A program made the position numbers and the translations under genes. This document shows, one piece after another, positions 17,577 to 26,095 of a stretch of DNA of 64,000 bases (the first letter of the stretch is position 1; each line of letters opens with the position of its first letter). The notes under the pieces were generated by a model. The model did no database searches, had not been told where the DNA came from, and was given only the letters and a program-made list of their open reading frames with translations. Source of the stretch: G965230065 sp965230065 (GTDB lineage: Bacteria; Bacteroidota; Bacteroidia; Cytophagales; Cyclobacteriaceae); NCBI GenBank assembly GCA_965230065.1, contig OZ245942.1, positions 2,852,001 through 2,916,000 on the forward strand, in the 5' to 3' direction.

Positions 17577-18362
17577 TTATTTTTTTTTCTTATACTTAAA
17601 TTGTCCTGTGATGCCGGGCTTTCCATTTACCGACTCAGTTGCTTTTAGCGGAAACCCTTCTGTATCATATTCGTAACTGTAGCTATAGTAAATGTTGAGG
17701 GGATTTCCTTTCATTATTTTCATAGAGTTGTTGGGTTGTGGGTTAATGTTTGGAATATACATATCGCTCCAGAAAAACGGCTTTAGATTTTTATGGGTAT
17801 CATAATCCTGGTATTCTACCTGGTAGGTAATTTCAAAATTGTTTGCAGAAGTTTTGGTTCGTTCGGTCATGGCTTTAATATTTCCATCCGGATAATATGC
17901 CAAATCAGATTTAAGCACTGCATAAGTTTGGTCATTTTGCACAACCGAATCAGTCACCGATATCAGTCGGCCTGCATTGAACAGGAAATAACTTTTTCCG
18001 AGCAGTCCATGCTGGGGCGAGTGTTTCTCTGTTCTATGCAACTGATTACCCTGATAATGATAGGTAACCGTAAAGATCAGGTGATCATTCATCCGTACTT
18101 CATCTGAGGCAGCCCTGCCATCGCTGTCATACATGATTATATGTTCCAAAAGACCCACTGAGTTTGGGTCTCCAATCACATTGTTCCAGGATTGGAAGTA
18201 ACGGGTCAGGCGATGTTGGTTATCATAATTGAATTCCGTATAATCTGTAGCAGAATATTCTATCTTTTGAAGCAATTTGGTGGTCGTATCAATTGGAGGT
18301 AGCACCTCATCTTCCGAACATCCGATCAGGATGATCAGGAAGTATAATATATACTTTTTCAT
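17577..18362 (-). CDS. Hypothetical lipoprotein with YD-repeat-like sequence
   Basis: 261-aa lipoprotein (lipobox LIGC, C15). The mature protein is a series of short beta strands with Y-D-X-X-G/N turns: FNYDNQHRL near residue 45, YYPDGNIKAMTE near 160, and YEYDTEGFPLKATE near 235. This resembles the YD/RHS-like or DUF4595-type repeat proteins of Bacteroidota, which form beta-propeller or solenoid shapes on the cell surface. No enzyme motif is visible. It is monocistronic with its own terminator. Function unknown. Confidence 0.75.
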   Translation of the reverse strand: MKKYILYFLIILIGCSEDEVLPPIDTTTKLLQKIEYSATDYTEFNYDNQHRLTRYFQSWNNVIGDPNSVGLLEHIIMYDSDGRAASDEVRMNDHLIFTVTYHYQGNQLHRTEKHSPQHGLLGKSYFLFNAGRLISVTDSVVQNDQTYAVLKSDLAYYPDGNIKAMTERTKTSANNFEITYQVEYQDYDTHKNLKPFFWSDMYIPNINPQPNNSMKIMKGNPLNIYYSYSYEYDTEGFPLKATESVNGKPGITGQFKYKKKK

Positions 18363-18522
18363 AGATTCTCTTCTTCATTAAATAAGTATTAATTACATGC
18401 TTGAAATGGTTTTATTGCATTAAAAAAACAATTAATGCGATCTGCCACATCAAGCTATATGCCAAATAATAAAACTCACTTATTTAATAAATTAAGGCCA
18501 TAGAATAAAAGGTGAGTGCCCG

Positions 18523-19251
18523 TTACCGGACACTTTTATTCCGGTTTTGAACACTGGGTATTTTCTCTTTTTCCCTCAACTGCATCATAATTTGCTTGAT
18601 AGAAATGAAATGCATGTAATAGGCGAGAGGCACCAGAAAGGCTGGCAGCCAAATGATGGGGAAATAGGCGACAATGGTATTGGCAGGTTCGTTCATAAAT
18701 ACCCTGAACGGTGTGGGCATGGAAAGAATCGCCGTAATCACAATGTTTGCCAATAAGGCCAGTCCGACAATGTTCCAGGCCAATAGTATTTTAGGTTTGT
18801 TGGCAAAAAAATAAGCAAAGAACGGAGCCGTAAGGCCCACCAAAATATCCCAGTTCCGGCCTTCAAAGGTCATTTGTTCTGGCAGTAGCCCAATTACAAA
18901 AAGTTGCCACAAAAAGATTTCTACCACTACCCGGAACGATTGTATCCACACCGGCCAGGAGAGTGGTACTTTTTCCAATAAACTGTTAAACTTTTTGTTT
19001 CGAAAAAGAAGAACCAAACCGATGATGGGCACCGCCAAAACCAAAAACATCCGGGGTGGCACATGGCTGAAATTTGCGAAAAACCCCTGCCAGGCTGCCA
19101 GGCTGATCACCGTTAGCCACAAACCGATGGCTACCAAAGCAGGTATTGGATTTCCTCTTTTTTTATGAATAGCCCAGATCAGGAGTGCCAGGCAAACCAA
19201 AGTGAGCAGTATAAAACCTGCGCTTATCCATGTGAATGTGATTGTACCCAT
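18523..19251 (-). CDS. Hypothetical seven-helix membrane protein
   Basis: 242-aa integral membrane protein with about seven hydrophobic segments and a basic C-terminal tail (REKEKIPSVQNRNKSVR). No catalytic motif is recognised. It lies 67 bases downstream of an AraC-family gene on the same strand and is probably co-transcribed with it, so the regulator may control it. Several tryptophans and an EGRNWDILVG loop may mark a periplasmic side. Function unknown. Confidence 0.7.
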   Translation of the reverse strand: MGTITFTWISAGFILLTLVCLALLIWAIHKKRGNPIPALVAIGLWLTVISLAAWQGFFANFSHVPPRMFLVLAVPIIGLVLLFRNKKFNSLLEKVPLSWPVWIQSFRVVVEIFLWQLFVIGLLPEQMTFEGRNWDILVGLTAPFFAYFFANKPKILLAWNIVGLALLANIVITAILSMPTPFRVFMNEPANTIVAYFPIIWLPAFLVPLAYYMHFISIKQIMMQLREKEKIPSVQNRNKSVR

Positions 19252-19318
19252 ATTTCATGATTTTTATTGTTGGGACGAAAATAAGCAAAGAGGCAAAAGA
19301 GTAGGTTGACAAAAATTG

Positions 19319-20257
19319 CTAATTTTTACGCAGGGCAGAAGGAGGACAGTTGAAGTGTTTTTTGAACATTCGGCTAAAGCTGCTTTTGTCTTCCAAACCT
19401 ACCATTAATCCAACTTCTTGTATAGGCAGTGAAGAACCTTTCAACAACTCCCGGGCTTTTTCCAGCTTTGTTTGCAATATAAATTGATGGGGCGTTACCC
19501 GGTAATACGCCTTGAAAGCACGCAGGAAATGAAACTTTGACATTGTAGCTGTCGCTGCAAGTTCTTCCAGCGAAATATTTTTTTCAGCATGGGAATAAAT
19601 GTAATCGGCAGCCTGCCCAATCCTTTTGAAAATTTCCTGGCGGGTAGCGGCTTTCGCACTTTTTATGCTTTCTGATTTTCTGTGTTTGTCTGTTTCAACT
19701 TCCATTAGTTGATACCCTAGCTTTGCAAGCAATTCATGCACAAACAGGGAATGTTCGGTACTCTTTTGTGCATGGCGATGGAGTTGTTGCAACAGGTTTT
19801 TGATATTGGCATTGAAGGGCGTAATCTGGTTGAAAAAACTAAAAGTTGCTTCAGGAGATTCAGGATTATCCAGCAGCTTTTCATGGCCCGAGAGATAATC
19901 GTGTACTAAGTCTGCAAAAAAAGCTGAACCGAAATGTATATTGAACGTTTCGGTAGGCTTTTCGCTTTCTACAATCAGAGAGTAATACTGGCTTTCGTTG
20001 GTGATAAAAAAATGTCGGTTATCGAGCTTTACCTGATATTTATCGGCTTTCACATAGCTTTCTCCAGAGATATTACAGAAAAGGGAAAACGTACCTTTGA
20101 TATCAGGGCGGTACGATTGGGCTGTTTGTGTATTCAGGATAACCGTAGGCCACCCCTGTTGTACTAAAGCAGCACGGTTCCATCCCCGGCGATTTTGGAA
20201 AGCCGTTTCTGCCTGCTTTTTCAGCCAGTGGTAGTCTGGAAATGCCTTGAGGATCAT
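19319..20257 (-). CDS. AraC-family transcriptional regulator
   Basis: 312-aa regulator. The N-terminal ~190 residues form a sensing domain (SGESYVKADKYQVKL, then FITNESQYYSLIVES and FNIHFGSAFF, a cupin-like pattern). The C-terminal ~100 residues contain two helix-turn-helices: ISLEELAATATMSKFHFLRAFKAYYRVTPHQFI and IQEVGLMVGLEDKSSFSRMFKKHFNCPPSALRK. It probably governs the membrane protein gene downstream. A tatcttta box about 19 bases before its ATG is a weak promoter candidate. Confidence 0.9.
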   Translation of the reverse strand: MILKAFPDYHWLKKQAETAFQNRRGWNRAALVQQGWPTVILNTQTAQSYRPDIKGTFSLFCNISGESYVKADKYQVKLDNRHFFITNESQYYSLIVESEKPTETFNIHFGSAFFADLVHDYLSGHEKLLDNPESPEATFSFFNQITPFNANIKNLLQQLHRHAQKSTEHSLFVHELLAKLGYQLMEVETDKHRKSESIKSAKAATRQEIFKRIGQAADYIYSHAEKNISLEELAATATMSKFHFLRAFKAYYRVTPHQFILQTKLEKARELLKGSSLPIQEVGLMVGLEDKSSFSRMFKKHFNCPPSALRKN

Positions 20258-20335
20258 GGGTGTGTGTTTTTGTAAAGATAAGATTTAAAGCCCTGAATAT
20301 GTAAATTGTGAGTAGTTTTATAAATTGGGCGTTTG

Positions 20336-20383
20336 TACGACGAAACTGCAGTCGCTTCGGCGATCCGATTCGTCATACATTAC
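20336..20383. repeat. Dispersed palindromic repeat (CGAAACTGCAG family)
   Basis: Segment with cgaaactgcag and gcgatccgattcgtcatac, forming a short gacgaa...ttcgtc hairpin. Related words occur at 31424-31441 (a perfect palindrome), 9297-9315 and 62111-62154. It lies in the leader region before the xylose-isomerase-like gene. Confidence 0.4.
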
Positions 20384-20406
20384 AACCCACAGTAAAACTA
20401 CCACTT

Positions 20407-21372
20407 ATGCACAATGACCACAACCACTGGAGCCGAAGAAAATTTACAGGCACTTTAGCCTTGGCAGGAATAACTTCACCCCTATGGGCATCTTCTGCCA
20501 GCCTGTTTACACCTAAACAAAATCCCTATAAAATTTACTGTTTTACCAAGCCGCTGGACAAGCTGGAAACACCCCAGCTCATGCAGGTACTAAAACAGGC
20601 AGGCTTGGATGGTCCCGACCTCACCGTAAGGTCTGGCGGGCATGTGCTGCCCGAAAATGTGGAAAAAGAACTGCCCGGGGTGGTAAAAGAAGCCGAGGCA
20701 CATGGGCTGGAAATTAAACTCATGGCCACACGCATCAACAATGCCGATGACCCGGCTACCGAGGTTATTTTAAAAACGGCTGCTGACGTTGGGATAAAAG
20801 ATTACCGCATGGGCTACATAAAGTACGACTTTGATAAAGGCATTGTGGAAAGCCTGGATGCATTTAAACCCCAGCTTGCCAAACTGGAAGCCCTGAACAA
20901 AAAATACGGACTGCATGCGGGCTACCAAAACCATGTAGGCACCCGGGTAGGCGGGCAAATATGGGATTTGTGGTATCTTTTCAATAAGGTGAAGCCTGAA
21001 TACATCGGTTGCCAATACGACATCCGCCATGCCGTAGCAGAAGGGGGAGAAGCCTGGCCTGTGCCCCTGAGACTGATTACCCTTTATATCAAAAGCATAG
21101 TTATCAAAGATTTTCTCTGGAAAAAGCAGAAAAACGGGCAATATAAGCCCAAAACTGTACCCTTAGGTGAAGGTATGGTCGATTTTGTCGCTTTCTTCAA
21201 AATTGTGAAGGAACTCAATCTTCAGGTGCCGTTCTCTATCCACTTTGAATACGATTTGCTCTCTGAAGAAGAAGAACAATTGCCGGAAGCAGAAAAAATG
21301 GAAAAGTACGTAGCTGTAATTAAAAGGGATGTGGATAAACTGAAAGGGATGATTGCTGAGTATTTATCATAA
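20407..21372 (+). CDS. Tat-exported sugar phosphate isomerase/epimerase-like TIM-barrel protein
   Basis: 321-aa protein of the xylose-isomerase-like TIM-barrel superfamily. I start at the ATG at 20407, which gives a twin-arginine signal S-R-R-K-F-T followed by GTLALAG, so it should be folded with its metal before export. Upstream in-frame codons come from repeat sequence. Barrel features include LKQAGLDGPDLTVR, HGLEIKLMATRIN, YRMGYIKYDF, GLHAGYQNHVG and YDIRHAVAEGGEAWP, and a late HFEYDL strand; the H, E and D residues are likely metal ligands. The next gene starts eight bases after the stop, so the two form an operon. The reaction is unknown. Confidence 0.85.
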   Translation: MHNDHNHWSRRKFTGTLALAGITSPLWASSASLFTPKQNPYKIYCFTKPLDKLETPQLMQVLKQAGLDGPDLTVRSGGHVLPENVEKELPGVVKEAEAHGLEIKLMATRINNADDPATEVILKTAADVGIKDYRMGYIKYDFDKGIVESLDAFKPQLAKLEALNKKYGLHAGYQNHVGTRVGGQIWDLWYLFNKVKPEYIGCQYDIRHAVAEGGEAWPVPLRLITLYIKSIVIKDFLWKKQKNGQYKPKTVPLGEGMVDFVAFFKIVKELNLQVPFSIHFEYDLLSEEEEQLPEAEKMEKYVAVIKRDVDKLKGMIAEYLS

Positions 21373-21380
21373 ACCTTTAT

Positions 21381-23219
21381 ATGAAAATGAAAAAAACATC
21401 TCTTGTTTTTATACTTATTCTCTTCACTTCTTTCTGCCTAAGCGCCCAACCCAAAACCGACTGGCGTAACATCAAACATGGCACGGTGATTCCCGACGAG
21501 GGGTATTGTGACCAGCCCTACGTGGTAAAAAATGAAGATGGCAGCTGGACTTGCATAATGACTACCGGCTCGGGGCATGAGGGCGACCGGGGGCAGCACC
21601 TGGTGGCCGTGCTCACCAAAGATCAGGGCAAAACCTGGTCTGATATGATTGATATTGAGCCAGCTGACGGGCCGGAAGCTTCCTGGGGAATGCCACTGAA
21701 AACCCCTTATGGGCGCATTTATATTTTTTATACTTATAACAAAAGTGGCATTACAGAAACGCCCAATACTACAGGCGGGGCTGCCAACAGAGTAGATACA
21801 CAAGGCGCTTATGCCTTTAAATATTCGGACGACAATGGTAAAACCTGGTCGGAAAAGCGGTATGAAATTCCGGTACGGGAGATGGCGATTGACCGTCGCA
21901 ATAATTTTAAAGGAGCAGAAAAACAGTTTTGGGGTGTAGGCAAACCTATCATTGTAGGAGACGTGATGTATTTTGGTTTTGCTAAAGTGGGTAAGTGGGG
22001 CAATCCCGGCACCATGATTACCTCAGAAGGCTGCTTTATGAAAAGCGATAATATTCTCACTGAAAAAGACCCGGAGAAAATCCACTGGGAAACCCTGCCT
22101 GATGGAGACCACGGGCTGCGTGCCCCCAAAGGCCCGGTAGCCGATGAAGCCAATCTGGTATCCTTGGGTGATGGTTCCCTTTACTGCACTTACCGCACAA
22201 TTGACGGCTTCAACTGCCATGCCTACAGCCGGGACGGAGGGCACACCTGGACGCCTCCTGCTTACGCTACCTACACCCCCGGTGGACGAAAAATCAATCA
22301 CCCCCGGGCCTATAATCCGGTACGGAAATTTAGCAATGATAAATATTTGCTGTGGTTCCACAATCACGGAGGGGAAAGTGTACATCGCGACACCATTTGG
22401 ACCAAAACCAGCTATTACTATCAGGGAAGGAACCCGGTCTGGATCAGTGGAGGGGTTGAAAAAGACGGATATATCCACTGGTCGCAGCCCGAAATTTTGT
22501 TGTACGATGAAGACCCCAACGTGCGGGTCAGCTATCCTGATTTTATAGAAGAGCATGGGAAATACTACGTGACCGAAACACAGAAAACCGTAGCCCGTAT
22601 CCACGAAATTGACCCAAAACTACTGGAAGCTGTCTGGAATCAGTCTGACAACCGCACACTTACCCGGGAAGGATTAGTTGTAGAGCTTTCAAATGAACAG
22701 TGCCAGGCGGGTAGTAAAGCGAGCATGCCCTCTCTGCCTGACCTTACTTTGGGTGGATTTACCATTGAAGGATGGATACAACTTGAACACCTTACAGCCG
22801 GACAAATACTCCTGGATACCCAGGATGAAAACGGCAAAGGTATTGCCCTCACTACCGGAGAAAAATGGAATTTAAGATTACTTATGGGTGATGGAGATAC
22901 TACTGTAACCTGGGAGTCTGACCCGGGTACACATCCCGGCACACTCAAAGCGAATCGGTTACAACATATTGCCGTGGTAGTGGATGGGGGGCCAAACATC
23001 ATTTCTTTTATCATCAACGGACAATTAAACGACGGAGGAGATATTCGGCAGTACGGATGGGGCAGGTTTCCGGTAAATTTTAAAGAAATTAATGGCGCTA
23101 AAAAAGCAGTAATTGCTCCTGAGCTTTACCACGATGGAAAAATCAACCAACTCAGAATTTATAACCGTGCATTGCTAACTTCCGAGGTTGTAGGAAATTA
23201 TCAGGCTGGATTAAAGTAA
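21381..23219 (+). CDS. Secreted sialidase-like protein with C-terminal LamG domain
   Basis: 612-aa exported protein; a Sec signal ends near SAQ (residues 21-23). The N-terminal ~430 residues are a six-bladed sialidase-like propeller with Asp-boxes T-K-D-Q-G-K-T-W (79-86), S-D-D-N-G-K-T-W (149-156) and S-R-D-G-G-H-T-W (283-290). The last ~175 residues (from about 435) form a LamG/concanavalin-A-like domain (GFTIEGWIQLEH, GKGIALTTG, HIAVVVDGGPNIISFIINGQLNDGG, then LRIYNRALLTSEV). Such two-domain proteins are common in Bacteroidota glycan loci and may act on sugars other than sialic acid. It is coupled to the epimerase-like gene. Confidence 0.88.
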   Translation: MKMKKTSLVFILILFTSFCLSAQPKTDWRNIKHGTVIPDEGYCDQPYVVKNEDGSWTCIMTTGSGHEGDRGQHLVAVLTKDQGKTWSDMIDIEPADGPEASWGMPLKTPYGRIYIFYTYNKSGITETPNTTGGAANRVDTQGAYAFKYSDDNGKTWSEKRYEIPVREMAIDRRNNFKGAEKQFWGVGKPIIVGDVMYFGFAKVGKWGNPGTMITSEGCFMKSDNILTEKDPEKIHWETLPDGDHGLRAPKGPVADEANLVSLGDGSLYCTYRTIDGFNCHAYSRDGGHTWTPPAYATYTPGGRKINHPRAYNPVRKFSNDKYLLWFHNHGGESVHRDTIWTKTSYYYQGRNPVWISGGVEKDGYIHWSQPEILLYDEDPNVRVSYPDFIEEHGKYYVTETQKTVARIHEIDPKLLEAVWNQSDNRTLTREGLVVELSNEQCQAGSKASMPSLPDLTLGGFTIEGWIQLEHLTAGQILLDTQDENGKGIALTTGEKWNLRLLMGDGDTTVTWESDPGTHPGTLKANRLQHIAVVVDGGPNIISFIINGQLNDGGDIRQYGWGRFPVNFKEINGAKKAVIAPELYHDGKINQLRIYNRALLTSEVVGNYQAGLK

Positions 23220-23245
23220 TAATTGGGTTTGGGCTATTGCTCTTT

Positions 23246-24268
23246 TTACAAAGACCCTCTCCGTATCAAATAAAAGGGATTATTAACCTTCTCGTTCTTT
23301 TTCTCCAGAATCAGTTCAGCCGCGGTTTCCCCCATTTTCTTAAAATCGGTAGAAATTACAGAAATACCTTCTTCCAGGATTTCTTTCAGGGGCGTGTCGT
23401 TGTAAGAAAGAATACCGATTTCTTTCCCGATTTTCAAGCCTTTATTGCGGGCTGCTTTGATTACATCAGCCAGGTCGCTTTCTTCTATCATAATGTAAAT
23501 ATCGCCTGCCTGCATGTGTTCAGGGTTGAAAACATTGGTAACACAATAGGCAAAAGAATGCGCTACACAGAATTTTTTAAACCCCGTAATGAGGCCGGGC
23601 TGGTACTGGTTGCCATCGGGAAATATGAAGTTAATACGCCTATATTTTTTCAGTAAGTCCAGTCCTGATTGCAGTGCGTGGTAAGTGTCGTGCTCAAAGT
23701 CTTCACATACTGCCTTGTAATCTCCCTCCAGCCCCTGCACGTCTTTGTCAAGCAGCAGCAGCTTTTCAGTGGGAATTCTTTTGATAATTTCTACGGTTTT
23801 ATCCGAAAAGTCAGTAAAACAGGGAATAAGGGCATAATAGCTGTAATTGCCCAGGTTTTCGTTGAGGATCCGTTCCAGCGCATCAGTTGAGTAATTATGC
23901 ACCACGGTTTCTGCAATGGCCTCTTCGCCCAGGCGGTCTACAAACGCATTCACAATCTGCTTTTTATGGGCAGATATTTTATTGATAATCAATAATATCC
24001 TCAGCTTTTCCGTAGGGTGGTCGCAATTTACGTAATAGCCTTTGCCCGGCACGGAGGCAATGATGCCCAGTTCCCTGAGCCTGTTGTAGGCTTTTTCTAC
24101 CGTATCGCGGGAAAGGTAAAATTCTTCGCTGGTTTCGTTGATGGAAGGAATGCGTTCTCCTTTCTTGAAAATACCATGCTCAATATCCGACTTGATGATG
24201 TCCATCACCTGCCGGTATTTGGGAGTTTTGGTATCCGTTTCAAAATCCGGAAACTCTAATAATGACAT
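23246..24268 (-). CDS. GntR-family regulator with a LacI-type sugar-sensing domain
   Basis: 340-aa repressor-type regulator. Residues about 15-80 are a GntR winged helix (YRQVMDIIKSDIEHGIFKKGERIPSINETSEEFYLSRDTVEKAYNRLRELGIIASVPGKGYYV). The rest resembles a periplasmic-binding-protein-like effector domain, as in AraR (LRILLIINKISAHKKQIVNAFVDRL, then YALIPCFTD, LLLLDKDV, GDIYIMIEESDL and GILSYNDTPLKEIL). It should respond to a sugar and control the flanking sialidase-like, amidohydrolase or GH30 genes. Its own upstream region holds tgattagtt and actaatca, a possible autoregulatory site. Confidence 0.9.
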   Translation of the reverse strand: MSLLEFPDFETDTKTPKYRQVMDIIKSDIEHGIFKKGERIPSINETSEEFYLSRDTVEKAYNRLRELGIIASVPGKGYYVNCDHPTEKLRILLIINKISAHKKQIVNAFVDRLGEEAIAETVVHNYSTDALERILNENLGNYSYYALIPCFTDFSDKTVEIIKRIPTEKLLLLDKDVQGLEGDYKAVCEDFEHDTYHALQSGLDLLKKYRRINFIFPDGNQYQPGLITGFKKFCVAHSFAYCVTNVFNPEHMQAGDIYIMIEESDLADVIKAARNKGLKIGKEIGILSYNDTPLKEILEEGISVISTDFKKMGETAAELILEKKNEKVNNPFYLIRRGSL

Positions 24269-24279
24269 AATATTGGCTG

Positions 24280-24334
24280 TGATTAGTTAATAAGCAAAAT
24301 GCCTTGTAAATTATGAATAATATAACACTAATCA
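24280..24334. promoter_or_regulatory. Possible operator upstream of the GntR gene
   Basis: tgattagt at 24280-24287 and its reverse complement actaatca at 24327-24334 flank a 39-base spacer before the GntR start. The half-site attagtt recurs in the perfect palindrome at 25945-25993. The link to the regulator is inference from this shared word only. Confidence 0.3.
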
Positions 24335-24433
24335 GTGAAAGAAGCTAATTTTATTGATTTGTTAATATTCGATGGCTGCTGGGTGCAGACAGCTCAATGC
24401 CCAAACTAAAAACTTAAGACCTGAAACAAAAAA

Positions 24434-25819
24434 CTACCTCTTATACTTCTCCGCAATATTTTTCAACCGCTCCTGCATTTCTTCTTCTGGCAACCACTTC
24501 CCAAACATCATTACCCCTGCCCTGTTCTGCACATTTTTTACGTTTTCGAGTGGGTTGTTGTTCAGCAAAATCATATCCGCCGAAGCACCGGGTACAAGGG
24601 TGCCAAATTCGCCTGCTGCTTCAAAGTAAATGGCCGGGTTGGCCGTGCCAATTTTTAGCGCTTCATAAGGAGTGAGCCCGCTTTGTATCATGGCGTCCAG
24701 TTCATGGTGAATAGAAAAACCCGGCACATTGAAAACCTGTGGCGCATCTGAGCCCAGTAGCAAGCCAGCGCCTTCATCATGCAGGGCTTTGATTATTTGC
24801 CTGCGGATTGCATTGAACCGTTCGGCCTTGTCGGTAGAATAATTATCGTTACTCATAAATTGCTTTTTGCGGGTTACCCAGTCACCCACCGTTTTGCCAG
24901 GCATATATTTCATTTCCGGCTGTTGTGCCAGCGCTTCGGGGGGCGTGGGGCCAACCCACCGTTCCAGTAAGCTTTGGGTGGGCACTATCCAAACGCCAGC
25001 TTCTTCAGTGGCCTGTGCGAGTTCTTGAATACGGGTAGTATCCACCAAATCAGTAAAGTTCAATCCGAAAAAACCATTTTGGTCTGGGGCAACTTCAGCT
25101 TCAGGAGGCACCAGGCCTTCCACAAAACCGTCTACATGATCGATAGAAGCATATTCGGCTTCCAGGGCACGGCGGATGCCCACAGCAGTAGGCACATGGC
25201 CGGCAAAAGAAATGCCCACCTCATTGGCCGTTTCCGCAAGGGCATTGAAATTTTCTAAAGTAAGGCCGGGCAATATTTTCAGAAAATCGTACCCGGCTTC
25301 TTTTTGTGCCCGTACCATTTGGCGGGCGGTGTCGGCCGAACTTACGGTATTGCCACTGAAGGCCGGGCCGGCTGCATAAATGCGGGGGCCTGCTATTGCT
25401 CCATTGGCTACATTTTCCCGCAGTTCCAGGTGATAAGCCGAGCCCAGCATGCCCCGGATGGTGGTGATACCGTTAGAAAGGTAAAGGAATAAGGTTTCTT
25501 CCGCTTTCTCGGGTTCATCAGGATTGGTAGGAATGTGCGCGTGCATTTCCGCCATGCCGGGCATGAGGAATTTTCCCTGTCCGTCAATAACGGTTGCGCC
25601 TTCAGGAACTTCCAAATCTGCACCGATGGCTTTTATTTTTTTGCCTTCTACAATCACCGTCTGGTTGGGCAAAACTTCTTCAGAGGTCATTGGGATCACA
25701 TTCACCCGGGAAAAGGCAAGCACGGGGCCACTGCGGGCTTCGGAAGCCTGTTCAGCAGGTCTGTTGCAACTGAAAGCTAGGAAGGTGATGAAAATCAGGT
25801 TGATAGCAGTATTTTTCAT
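24434..25819 (-). CDS. Amidohydrolase-family lipoprotein
   Basis: 461-aa metal-dependent hydrolase exported as a lipoprotein (lipobox AFSC, C18). The N-terminal beta-sandwich (NVIPMTSEEVLPNQTVIVEGKKIKAIG) leads to the metal-binding H93-x-H95 in MAEMHAHI. A likely carbamylated lysine lies in YDFLKI, followed by His ligands in SFAGHVP and IDHVDG, and the late Asp in LLGSDAPQ. This is the imidazolonepropionase/prolidase-like pattern of the superfamily. The C-terminal strand ADMILLNNNPLENV closes the sandwich. It is transcribed away from the GH30 gene across a region with a strong inverted repeat. The substrate is unknown; peptide-like or cyclic-amide bonds are usual for the group. Confidence 0.9.
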   Translation of the reverse strand: MKNTAINLIFITFLAFSCNRPAEQASEARSGPVLAFSRVNVIPMTSEEVLPNQTVIVEGKKIKAIGADLEVPEGATVIDGQGKFLMPGMAEMHAHIPTNPDEPEKAEETLFLYLSNGITTIRGMLGSAYHLELRENVANGAIAGPRIYAAGPAFSGNTVSSADTARQMVRAQKEAGYDFLKILPGLTLENFNALAETANEVGISFAGHVPTAVGIRRALEAEYASIDHVDGFVEGLVPPEAEVAPDQNGFFGLNFTDLVDTTRIQELAQATEEAGVWIVPTQSLLERWVGPTPPEALAQQPEMKYMPGKTVGDWVTRKKQFMSNDNYSTDKAERFNAIRRQIIKALHDEGAGLLLGSDAPQVFNVPGFSIHHELDAMIQSGLTPYEALKIGTANPAIYFEAAGEFGTLVPGASADMILLNNNPLENVKNVQNRAGVMMFGKWLPEEEMQERLKNIAEKYKR

Positions 25820-25944
25820 GGGAGTGGTATTTTTCAGAAAATTTACAATTTTTTTAATGCAAATCCATTTTTTCTTTGAATTCTCCGAGCGGTGTTGGTT
25901 TTGTTAGCATGCTGGTTATCGATGCATTTTTTTACTTTAAATGC

Positions 25945-25993
25945 TAAACGTTATTAGTTATTTGTCTGAGATAATAAAAACTAATAACGTTTA
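25945..25993. promoter_or_regulatory. Perfect 15-bp inverted repeat between the divergent amidohydrolase and GH30 genes
   Basis: taaacgttattagtt at 25945-25959 and aactaataacgttta at 25979-25993 are exact reverse complements with a 19-base spacer. It lies between two divergent starts (25819 and 26096), so it is well placed as an operator for both. There is no U-tract, which argues against a terminator. The inner word attagtt also occurs before the GntR gene. Confidence 0.45.
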
Positions 25994-26095
25994 ACTTATA
26001 ACTATTAACCAACCCATGGAAAATCAGCATGCCACAGGATGGAATCGTTCTGGGTTAGGGATAAAATTGTGTAGAGAAATGAAAAATAAGAATTC

